A DNA stretch of 8,340 nt from an uncultured Ruminococcus sp. (lineage in GTDB: Bacteria; Bacillota; Clostridia; Oscillospirales; Acutalibacteraceae), in assembly GCA_902773245.1 (NCBI GenBank), contig CACYDY010000263.1, positions 1 to 8,340 on the forward strand, given 5' to 3'. The notes beneath the pieces were generated by a model. It searched no databases, was not told where the DNA came from, and was given only the letters and a program-made list of their open reading frames with translations. The position numbers were made by a program, and so were the translations under genes. Numbering within the stretch: position 1 is the first letter of the stretch; each line of letters begins with the position of its first letter. Positions 1 through 6,028 of this stretch are shown here, in pieces.

Positions 1-927
1 AGCAAAAGCGGAAGAAGCTATTCTATTTTGAATGCCGAAAATGCTGTGAACCGCGCTCTGGATGCAAAACGTGAAAGCACAACACAGACTACCACCAAAA
101 CTGCGCCGCAATACGGAACAATTATCGGCAAGGTGGTTGATTCGTATTCATGGGAAATGATCTCCGACGCGGAGGTTAAAGCCTATTCCTCAAACGGAGA
201 CTTGGTTGATTCTGCTAACCTTGATTCTTATGGACAGTATGAACTAATACTGCCGGAGGGCGAATATACTCTTACAGCTTCCGCTGACGGCTATAGTCCG
301 TCAACGATGGAAAAGATTAAGGTAGAAAAGAAACAGGTTAATTATCCTAAATGGTTCTATTTGAAGCACAACTCAGATGATGTATTATCAGGAACCTATG
401 TTTCACGGTCTGCCATCGAGCAAAAATTCACTTTCAGCGGAACCGACGATATCACTATGAATGCATTCGATATCGTAAACGCTAAAGGAAAGTATTATAT
501 TGACGACGGCGTAATTTATATCCATTTTAATGCAAGCATCGATATTTCAGAATACTCTATTCCCTTAACGGACACTGAAAACGGATATATCTGGACCCCA
601 TCATATAGCAGGGAAGGCGATTCTCTGTTCATTTCAGGCACAGAGTTCAGAAAGGGAGGCTCCGGTATACTTGCCGACCCGGGGGATCAATCTGTTCTCA
701 TGGGAACCTATATGAGCAATGATGGTTTGCAATATTTCACTTTCAGTGGAACAAACACTGTCAAAATGTCACTCTCTATTATTTCTGCAACCGGTACATA
801 TTCAATCCAAGGAGAAAAAATTGTAATTGAATATTCATTGCTCGGCCAATCCGATACTTTGGAAGCCAGCTTTAGTCGTAGTGGGAATTCAATTTATATT
901 GATGGTGTAGAGTTTATTAAACAATAG
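1..927 (+). CDS. Carboxypeptidase-regulatory-like domain protein with two C-terminal beta repeats, 5'-truncated by the window
   Basis: The reading frame is open from base 1 with no ATG before a Met codon that lies inside the domain. The only early start-like codon is TTG at base 28 with no ribosome site in front, so the gene very probably begins upstream of the window. A Thr/Gln-rich linker (about bases 70-114) leads into a carboxypeptidase-D-regulatory-like fold (about 115-369), recognised from the GTIIGKVVDS start, the G-Q-Y-E-L turn and the PEGEYTLTASADGY motif. Two related units follow: 391-654 and 703-924, each starting GTY and carrying FTFSGT and a SGxSxxIxGxEF-type ending, offset by 312 bases. 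Such Ig-like folds usually sit in surface or secreted proteins, but no signal peptide or membrane helix is visible in this part. Function beyond a binding or scaffold role cannot be stated. It ends with TAG and is separated from the next gene by about 360 bases, so it is probably a separate transcription unit. Confidence 0.8.
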   Translation, partial: SKSGRSYSILNAENAVNRALDAKRESTTQTTTKTAPQYGTIIGKVVDSYSWEMISDAEVKAYSSNGDLVDSANLDSYGQYELILPEGEYTLTASADGYSPSTMEKIKVEKKQVNYPKWFYLKHNSDDVLSGTYVSRSAIEQKFTFSGTDDITMNAFDIVNAKGKYYIDDGVIYIHFNASIDISEYSIPLTDTENGYIWTPSYSREGDSLFISGTEFRKGGSGILADPGDQSVLMGTYMSNDGLQYFTFSGTNTVKMSLSIISATGTYSIQGEKIVIEYSLLGQSDTLEASFSRSGNSIYIDGVEFIKQ

Positions 928-1202
928 CAAAATTCTAGTGTATCACAATTTTGAGTATTGCGCTCCCTAGTGTCATTGCTCAATTTAATCGTCCTCAGTG
1001 CAACAATGAAAAAACTAGAAACCTTGAAACAAGACATATTCAGTTTCGCATGGGTTTACAAAACCAAATTTGACAGTTAGTGAGATGCTTTCAACATGCG
1101 GTTGTGTTAGCGATGAGGATGCGGCTCAACGTCCGTACAGTTGCATTTCTTGAAGCGGGATAAAGAATCAACAAATAAATTACGCAAGTATGTAAAACCA
1201 TA
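928..1202. other. Intergenic stretch without an intact gene; possible worn coding relic
   Basis: No reading frame of convincing length with a ribosome site is present. Just after the TAG of the upstream gene, CAAAATT (928-934) is repeated inverted as AATTTTG (947-953) with a 12-nt loop. It could act as a weak transcript end but lacks a real T tract. The plus-strand frame ending at about 1161 is open for roughly 40 codons and includes TCGCVSDEDAAQRPYSCIS, which has the flavour of the C-terminus of an IS200/IS605-type TnpB gene and its right end. This is a weak resemblance from reading only. The remainder up to the promoter at 1203 shows nothing I can name. Confidence 0.3.
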
Positions 1203-1230
1203 TTGAAAAAAAATTTAGCTATGATATAAT
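1203..1230 (+). promoter_or_regulatory. Sigma-A-type promoter with extended -10 for the five-gene operon
   Basis: The -35 box is TTGAAA (1203-1208) and the -10 box is a perfect TATAAT (1225-1230), with a 16-bp spacer. TGA directly in front of the -10 box makes a TGnTATAAT extended -10 element, common in Firmicutes. Transcription should start near 1237, giving a leader of about 50 nt. No further promoter of this quality is visible inside the downstream genes. Confidence 0.85.
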
Positions 1231-1267
1231 TGAAATATAAATAGTTATGAATTATAAGCACTTAGAT

Positions 1268-1274
1268 AGAGGAG
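1268..1274 (+). promoter_or_regulatory. Ribosome binding site of the first operon gene
   Basis: AGAGGAG lies 12 nt before the ATG at 1287. The spacing is slightly long, but no other start codon in frame fits better, and the SDR cofactor strand begins directly at this Met. Confidence 0.7.
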
Positions 1275-1286
1275 TAAAAAACAGCT

Positions 1287-2018
1287 ATGAAATATATCAT
1301 ATTTGGCGCGGGAAGTACATTAGCGCAAACCACCATAAAGAAATTACTTAATCGTGGTGATGAGGTTTGCGGAGTATTGCACCACAATATATCATCAGGT
1401 CTTTGCGAGATTCCGTATATCTGTAATGTTGATATGAGCAATCCATCCATAACACATGATATAATAAAAAAAACAGAACATCTCTTTGGTATTCCAGACC
1501 ACTTTATTAGTTGCGTAGGCAAAAGCAAGTATCACAATTTTACTAACGACAGTTTACAGCAATGGTACAAAGTGTTTGAAGCAAACTATTATAGTTGTGT
1601 CAACACAACATACATAGCAACACAATTATTACAAAAACATGATAACGGAGGGTCTATTGTAGTAATTGGTTCAGGATATGGTATTCGACACATTCCTTAT
1701 TTATCATCGTATTGTGCATCTAAGGGAGCACTTTTATCGTTTGTACGAACATTATCTACCGAGCTAGGTGGGAGAATTCGTATTAACCTTGTCACCCCAG
1801 GCTTGTTCCCGTCAAACATGACCAAAGAATTTATAGAAAATAATAAATATATCGAACAATTACTTGCACATATTCCAGATAAGCGAATTGGTAATGCAGA
1901 TGAAATTTCGGATACTATTCTTTTTTTGACATCAAATAGTGCAAAGCATATTAACGGAGCAGAGATTATTGTTGACGGTGGGATGCTAAATTTGATTGAG
2001 GGTGGAATAATTAGATGA
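1287..2018 (+). CDS. Short-chain dehydrogenase/reductase (SDR) family oxidoreductase
   Basis: At 243 residues this is the normal size of a classical SDR, a cytoplasmic NAD(P)-dependent oxidoreductase with a single Rossmann domain. The N-terminal cofactor strand reads MKYIIFGAGSTLA (residues 1-13), but two of the three classical glycines of the TGxxxGxG motif are replaced (Thr11, Ala13). The acidic residue after strand 3 is Asp49, and Asn100 sits at the usual active-site Asn position. The catalytic set is Ser129, Tyr142 and Lys146 in the YxxxK motif YCASK. The PG turn (171-172) and the late VDGG (229-232) are also in place. The usual NNAG on strand 4 is replaced by SCVG. It is the first gene of the operon, and its TGA overlaps the next start by 4 nt (ATGA), so the two should be translationally coupled. 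The substrate is unknown. The intact catalytic residues argue for an active enzyme and the altered glycine motif for a divergent subfamily. Confidence 0.9.
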   Translation: MKYIIFGAGSTLAQTTIKKLLNRGDEVCGVLHHNISSGLCEIPYICNVDMSNPSITHDIIKKTEHLFGIPDHFISCVGKSKYHNFTNDSLQQWYKVFEANYYSCVNTTYIATQLLQKHDNGGSIVVIGSGYGIRHIPYLSSYCASKGALLSFVRTLSTELGGRIRINLVTPGLFPSNMTKEFIENNKYIEQLLAHIPDKRIGNADEISDTILFLTSNSAKHINGAEIIVDGGMLNLIEGGIIR

Positions 2019-2953
2019 GTAGCTGTTATGCAATAATAAACTATGCATCAGAAAGCGTTAATAACAATATTCATCTTGTGATGGAAGCAATAAACAACAT
2101 GGAAGAATTTTTTTCTAAACCAATTATTTTCGCGAATCCTCAAACTCTTACTAATACTCAAACTAAGAGCTGGCAAAGTGTGGATGCCCAGTACGAGGAG
2201 GCAAAAAAACACAAAATAATTATTGTGTTTGGTGGCGACGGTACAAAAACATATATCCTGAATCGTATTATCGAAGATAGAATCCACCCCTGTTTTTGGG
2301 GCATATCCTGTGGTACAATGAATATTGGCCCTTACTCCACACCAATTGACCTTTTCCTTAAACCACAAATTGGTAAATCAGAAAAAACTAAGCTTAACGC
2401 TATAATGTCTGAAATAAATGGAAAGAAATATTATTCTTTTATTGATACAGTCATTACAACAACCTGCGTTACAAAGGTCAACGGAAAAGTGTCTCAAATA
2501 TCTGCGGCTAAAATAATGGAAGGAATAAGACAACAAGATATTCCCGCAATAGTTGGAAATTTGAATACCAAGATTCTTGTAAATATTGGTACCTCCTCTA
2601 TAATTATTCCTCCGATAGATTCCACAATGAGCATTGGAGTTGCACTAATAAGTAAATGCTTATCAGCAAATATTATGGCAGGAGGAGCGGATCCTGCAGC
2701 ATGCATTGGGTATAAATGGGGTGTAATAGTTTCAGACTTTCCACTGACATGGGCTGATCCTACTGTCCAAGATATGCAACAAAGAGCAATAAAAACTCAC
2801 TTTCTTCCGCTAAAAGATAATGATACTGTAGAAATAGATAATTGTGTATCCGGAGCATACTGCGTTATAGATGGAAATGCTGTTTCTCCCGTAAAAAGAA
2901 TAAGTATATCGTATTGCAAACAAATAATTGAAATAAATAAATTAAAGGAGTAA
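2015..2953 (+). CDS. NAD kinase / diacylglycerol-kinase-fold protein (AcoX/ATP-NAD-kinase-like)
   Basis: The protein has 312 residues. The hallmark of this kinase superfamily is clear: VFGGDGTKTYILN (71-83), with the GGDGT loop at 73-77. It is followed by GISCGTMNIGP (96-106), which corresponds to the second conserved loop (GxxxGTxN) of ATP-NAD kinases. An IDG motif near 285-287 fits the C-terminal beta domain. Superfamily members phosphorylate NAD(H) to NADP(H), or lipid or long-chain-base hydroxyls, using ATP or polyphosphate. This one is not an ordinary housekeeping NAD kinase by sequence, so the acceptor is uncertain. AGGGTGG (about 1999-2005) serves as ribosome site, and the start overlaps the SDR stop by 4 nt. 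A kinase making NADP for the neighbouring SDR, or a kinase acting on the pathway intermediate, are both possible. The next gene's ribosome site (2944-2950) lies inside this gene's 3' end. Confidence 0.75.
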   Translation: MSSCYAIINYASESVNNNIHLVMEAINNMEEFFSKPIIFANPQTLTNTQTKSWQSVDAQYEEAKKHKIIIVFGGDGTKTYILNRIIEDRIHPCFWGISCGTMNIGPYSTPIDLFLKPQIGKSEKTKLNAIMSEINGKKYYSFIDTVITTTCVTKVNGKVSQISAAKIMEGIRQQDIPAIVGNLNTKILVNIGTSSIIIPPIDSTMSIGVALISKCLSANIMAGGADPAACIGYKWGVIVSDFPLTWADPTVQDMQQRAIKTHFLPLKDNDTVEIDNCVSGAYCVIDGNAVSPVKRISISYCKQIIEINKLKE

Positions 2954-2958
2954 TTCTT

Positions 2959-3921
2959 ATGAGAGCAGAAAAAAATAAGCGTATTTTTGCGTTTATTACA
3001 AACCGATGCAATTGTGCCTGCAAGTATTGCTTTGTATATGATGGAGAACCACATCAAGATATGTCATTGAGTGAATTTGAAGCTCTATGTGAGATAGGAA
3101 AAGGAAGATATCAGTATATAACATTTATTGGTGGAGAACCACTTTTACACCCAAAGTTATATGAACTAATGATCATTGCTATTAATTATGGTTATAAAAT
3201 TTCAATTTCAACTGCAGGTATAGAAAAATTTGATAACAGGATAGATCAAATATTCAACCTCCCAATTGATGATGTAACAATTAGTATGGATTCGAACGAT
3301 GAAAAAACCAATGACTATTTAAGGGGAAAAGGTGCATTAAGCAGAGCGACAGAAACTGCTTTGTTCCTAAAACAAAAAGGCATTGAGTTTAGAGTAACAG
3401 CAACTATTTGTAGTTTAAATAAATCTCACATATTCTCTCTAGCACAGTTTGTTTATGAACTTGGAGCCGTTCAATTGGATATCCATGTAATGTCTCAAAA
3501 AGGGCGTGCGTCGTCAAAACACGAGTTGTCCCTCGCGCCATCAGATTGGTATAGTATTAGATGTTTGTTAGACCGCTCAAAATTTTTTTATCCTTTTAAT
3601 ATTTCTTACCCGATAATGTGGTGTAAACACGATGAACATGACTTAATTCAGTTACTAAACTATTGTGATGCGCATGAGGGAAATAGATTAAGTGTGATGT
3701 CAGATTGCACTTGTTACTACTGTACAATTGCAATTGGTTTTGGGGACTTCTCATCTCCGCTTGAAGAAAAAAAGATATGTAAAATGAAAAACAACTATTC
3801 AAAGTTGTCCAGCCTTTGCGAAGTTGAAAAAAGAATTGGTACTTCTAATGATGGTTTTTTATCTCTTTGTAGATTTATCAAAAGAAGAACTGGATATAAG
3901 CATTTTGAGGAAAAAACATGA
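2959..3921 (+). CDS. Radical SAM enzyme with Cys-rich, SPASM/twitch-like C-terminus
   Basis: The protein has 320 residues. The N-terminal radical SAM barrel shows the [4Fe-4S] motif Cys17-x3-Cys21-x2-Cys24 (in TNRCNCACKYCF), the SAM-binding GGEP (58-61), SISTAG (82-87) and DVTISMD (105-111). A GRA turn near 182-184 also recalls PqqE/MoaA-type proteins. The C-terminal third has eight cysteines (222, 236, 250, 252, 255, 274, 287, 304). One stretch, C-x-A-H-E-G-N-R-L-S-V followed by C-T-C-Y-Y-C, looks like a SPASM/twitch domain that could bind an auxiliary iron-sulfur cluster. Such enzymes cleave SAM to a 5'-deoxyadenosyl radical to modify peptides or small molecules. AAAGGAG (2944-2950) lies 8 nt before the ATG, five bases separate the gene from the kinase stop, and its own stop overlaps the next start by 4 nt. 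No precursor-peptide gene is seen nearby, so a small-molecule substrate is at least as likely. Confidence 0.88.
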   Translation: MRAEKNKRIFAFITNRCNCACKYCFVYDGEPHQDMSLSEFEALCEIGKGRYQYITFIGGEPLLHPKLYELMIIAINYGYKISISTAGIEKFDNRIDQIFNLPIDDVTISMDSNDEKTNDYLRGKGALSRATETALFLKQKGIEFRVTATICSLNKSHIFSLAQFVYELGAVQLDIHVMSQKGRASSKHELSLAPSDWYSIRCLLDRSKFFYPFNISYPIMWCKHDEHDLIQLLNYCDAHEGNRLSVMSDCTCYYCTIAIGFGDFSSPLEEKKICKMKNNYSKLSSLCEVEKRIGTSNDGFLSLCRFIKRRTGYKHFEEKT

Positions 3922-5042
3922 AAAAGTATACACAATTGTTCGGCTGGCTGATGGGCGTTGTTGGTACCGTTCTTGGTATAATTGGAATCGTTCAACTATT
4001 TGAAGATCAATCTCTTGTATTCAAAATAGCAGTAGTTGTATCGATATTTGTTCTTATCGCATTTTCTTCAATGATTATAACGATTATCTCTAATAAAAGA
4101 ACAAACAATCTTGAGAATGGTTTTATTGGGGATAAAAGCATCATGATTCAAGAGAATCGAAAATACATTGAGAATATGTATAAAAACAAAGAATTTAACG
4201 ATGTCTGTAATATAGGAGCTGTATTTAGCAGAGTTTTTTACATAGCGGCTGCATACCAATCACGATACAAAATAGCTATCATGGTTTATAAATCTGCAGA
4301 CTATCTTAATCGTGACAAGCTATGCGCTACAACCCTTTTAGATCTTGGCTGGACAGCATTATTATTAGGGAAAAAAAAGGCAAAAAGTTTTTCGTATTGC
4401 GGGAAAAGCTTCGATTCGCCTGATGACTTTTTCTTAAAAAGTATAGATTATTCCGCCAAGATAAATGACTATGCACTTGTTTCTAAAGCTCATAGACATC
4501 TTCATGGATACTATCTTTCTATAGGAAACTTTGCTGATGCCGAAATCGAGAGGACTTTGTGTGAAGAAAACATAATGAAGCTTCCGGACGGTTCGGATAA
4601 AAAGAAAATATTAGCGGACTTATACTATATTGATGCAGAAACTGCATTCTTCAAAAAGAATTATGCGTTCGCATTAAGTAAATGCTTAGAAGCAGACAAG
4701 TTAAAAAAAGGATTAGATGATGAAACTCGCGAAATAAGATACTATGCGCAAATTGGGAAAATAAAGTTAATGCAACACGACATTGATTCAGCTATGACTG
4801 ATTTTTCTAAAGGATTAGAAGTTGCTAAGAGATTAAAACGCATAGATGAAGTAACAAAAAACACTTATGGGTATGCAATTTGTTTGCTTATTAAAGGGCA
4901 ACGCCACGAAGCTGAATCAATGGTGAGAAATATCGAAAAAAAATTTGGCGCTGTTCCTCTTTTTATTACAGATGAGATTTTACGTACAGAATACAAGAAA
5001 AAAGTTTTAAAACATTCGTCTATGATTGGAGATGTAAACTAA
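3918..5042 (+). CDS. Membrane-anchored TPR-like repeat protein
   Basis: The protein has 374 residues. The N-terminus holds two hydrophobic helices (about 7-27 and 34-57) separated by a short polar, acidic turn, then an Asn/Lys/Arg-rich stretch. This suggests a hairpin in the membrane with the rest in the cytoplasm. From about residue 95 to 345 the chain is a run of amphipathic helix pairs with small and aromatic residues spaced as in tetratricopeptide repeats, e.g. AHRHLHGYYLSIGNFADAEI (191-210) and the later units around 233-258, 272-300 and 312-340. Repeats of this kind bind partner proteins. No enzymatic motif is seen. GAGG (3907-3910) is 7 nt from the ATG, which overlaps the radical SAM stop. 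The inferred role is a scaffold or sensor that holds the neighbouring enzymes at the membrane. I do not recognise the family. Confidence 0.75.
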   Translation: MKKYTQLFGWLMGVVGTVLGIIGIVQLFEDQSLVFKIAVVVSIFVLIAFSSMIITIISNKRTNNLENGFIGDKSIMIQENRKYIENMYKNKEFNDVCNIGAVFSRVFYIAAAYQSRYKIAIMVYKSADYLNRDKLCATTLLDLGWTALLLGKKKAKSFSYCGKSFDSPDDFFLKSIDYSAKINDYALVSKAHRHLHGYYLSIGNFADAEIERTLCEENIMKLPDGSDKKKILADLYYIDAETAFFKKNYAFALSKCLEADKLKKGLDDETREIRYYAQIGKIKLMQHDIDSAMTDFSKGLEVAKRLKRIDEVTKNTYGYAICLLIKGQRHEAESMVRNIEKKFGAVPLFITDEILRTEYKKKVLKHSSMIGDVN

Positions 5043-5689
5043 TGCATGAAGAAATAATAGATATTTACGACGAAAATATGACACATATTGGCTATGCACC
5101 CAAAAAAGAGGCGCATAAAAGGGGGCTATGGCATAAATCTATTCATTGCTGGTTGTTTAATAGCGTTGATTCAGAAAAATATGTTGTTATTCAAAAACGT
5201 GCTGCAAGCAAATTATTAATGCCAAATTACTATGATGTTTCTGTTGCTGGTCACTATGAAAAGGGAGAGAAAAAAAGTGATGGATTTAGAGAGGTATGGG
5301 AAGAATTTGGAATTAAGGTTCCTCCTAATTCGTGGAATTATTTAGGCATAAAGTTCGACATAGGTATTTCACCAAACGCAATTAACAAAGAGTTTTGTGA
5401 AGTTTTCTTTGCCGAAATACACGAGCATATTCATAAATTTAAGCTGTCAAAAGAAGAAGTTGACGCGGTTGTGTTTGTTAGAGTTGAAGACGGTCTTAGA
5501 CTATTTTCAGGCGAAACAAGCTCTATTACAGCGTCTGGGATACAGTGGAACAAAACTAGAACTGACTTTGAGGATGCTGTTTTTTCCATAAGAAAAGACG
5601 AGTTTATTCCCCGAACAGATCCATACTATGCACGTGTTTTTGTGCTTGCTGATTTATACTTTCGAGGATATAAATATCTTTTTATATAG
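5042..5689 (+). CDS. Nudix hydrolase, IPP-isomerase/YfcD-like type
   Basis: The protein has 215 residues. The opening IDIYDENMTHIGYAPKKEAH and the following HKSIHCWLFN and VVIQKRA are typical of the COG1443 group (YfcD-like Nudix proteins and type-1 isopentenyl-diphosphate isomerases). The Nudix helix runs from Gly70 to Ile91 (GHYEKGE then FREVWEEFGI) with the metal-binding Arg83, Glu84, Glu87 and Glu88 in place. It has six residues between the first Glu and Arg-Glu where the consensus GX5EX7REUXEEXGU has seven. Members hydrolyse nucleoside-diphosphate-linked or isoprenoid diphosphates or isomerise them; the substrate here is unknown. The start overlaps the previous stop by one base (TAATG), with GGAG at 5028-5031 as ribosome site. 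It is the last gene of the operon, followed by a possible AT-rich terminator. Confidence 0.88.
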   Translation: MHEEIIDIYDENMTHIGYAPKKEAHKRGLWHKSIHCWLFNSVDSEKYVVIQKRAASKLLMPNYYDVSVAGHYEKGEKKSDGFREVWEEFGIKVPPNSWNYLGIKFDIGISPNAINKEFCEVFFAEIHEHIHKFKLSKEEVDAVVFVRVEDGLRLFSGETSSITASGIQWNKTRTDFEDAVFSIRKDEFIPRTDPYYARVFVLADLYFRGYKYLFI

Positions 5690-5695
5690 TTTTTT
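5668..5695 (+). terminator. Possible AT-rich intrinsic terminator of the five-gene operon
   Basis: ATATAAA (5668-5674) pairs with TTTATAT (5681-5687) around a 6-nt loop and is followed by AG and six T (5690-5695). The stem is A-T only and lies in the last codons of the Nudix gene, so it may be weak. No better stop for the operon transcript is visible before the opposing minus-strand element. Confidence 0.35.
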
Positions 5696-5921
5696 GAGTA
5701 TCTCTCTTCTTGTATATTAAGTCGCGTGAGCACCACCTTTTACGGAGCAGAACACTGCCCTTGTGTAACATGCTCTAGGAACTGCGGTTGCACGAAATTT
5801 GGAAGGACATGAGAAACATTCACCATTGCAAAACAAGTTGATAAATTCTCGGCCATAATGGGGGCCGGCTCCGAACCCCCGGAGTTTATCGCTTTTGTTT
5901 CTGGGAGAGTGATGTCTGTGG
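5696..5921. other. Region downstream of the operon without a convincing gene
   Basis: Two overlapping minus-strand frames (5717-5953 and 5740-5928) are open but have no ribosome site, and their composition does not favour either. The second would begin at a TTG inside the T-rich tail of the terminator at 5921-5956. A GC-rich patch at 5860-5884 can form either of two hairpins: GGGGG (5860-5864) with CCCCC (5876-5880), or CTCCG (5869-5873) with CGGAG (5880-5884). This may be the continuation of a leader, or worn debris of a mobile element. I do not recognise it. Confidence 0.35.
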
Positions 5922-5956
5922 TAAACAAAAAGAGTGAAACCGGAAGGCATCACTCT
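5921..5956 (-). terminator. Intrinsic terminator of a short minus-strand transcript
   Basis: Read on the minus strand, AGAGTGATGCC (5956-5946) folds back on GGTTTCACTCT (5941-5931) around a TTCC loop, with one T-T mismatch and one G-T pair, and runs into TTTTGTTT. The plus strand has no T tract after the hairpin, so the orientation is minus. It stands about 70-100 nt behind the minus-strand promoter, as in an attenuated leader or small RNA gene. Confidence 0.6.
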
Positions 5957-6022
5957 ACCGTGAACCTCATACGCCGCTCAGGTCATCCTCTGGCGTTTAC
6001 CTATCCTGCGTATGTGTAAAGC
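5957..6022 (-). ncRNA. Structured leader or small RNA between promoter and terminator
   Basis: On the minus strand CATACGC (6014-6008) pairs perfectly with GCGTATG (5974-5968), enclosing a second inverted repeat AGGT (6002-5999) / ACCT (5983-5980). A linker leads into the terminator hairpin. Promoter, nested stems and terminator in about 140 bp are the layout of a riboswitch/attenuator leader or a small RNA. I cannot match it to a named RNA family. No gene that it could control remains directly downstream on this strand. Confidence 0.4.
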
Positions 6023-6028
6023 AAGATT

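Noticed and set aside
928..953. CAAAATT/AATTTTG inverted repeat as the terminator of the first gene
   Set aside because: The stem is short and AT-rich, the loop is 12 nt and no T tract follows. Mentioned only as a weak possibility.
1237..1286. Hidden precursor-peptide ORF in the operon leader for the radical SAM enzyme
   Set aside because: The leader is only about 50 nt, has no start codon with a ribosome site and no open frame of useful length.
2959..3921. Radical SAM gene as a prokaryotic viperin
   Set aside because: The order of motifs, the GRA turn and the Cys-rich C-terminus fit MoaA/PqqE/SPASM-type enzymes better, and no nucleotide kinase of the usual viperin-associated type is adjacent.
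5042..5689. Nudix protein as a true type-1 isopentenyl-diphosphate isomerase (idi)
   Set aside because: The N-terminal motifs are shared with many YfcD-like proteins. The active-site Cys region is not recognisable (VAGHYE instead of the VCGHP type), so the enzyme name is not justified.
5855..5884. GC-rich patch as part of a tRNA gene
   Set aside because: No cloverleaf could be built around it: anticodon stem, T-arm motif and acceptor pairing are missing.
5717..5953. Minus-strand frames 5717-5953 and 5740-5928 as small protein genes
   Set aside because: Neither has a ribosome site, they overlap each other in different frames, one starts within the tail of a terminator, and the translated sequences show no domain. 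Kept only as part of the region description.
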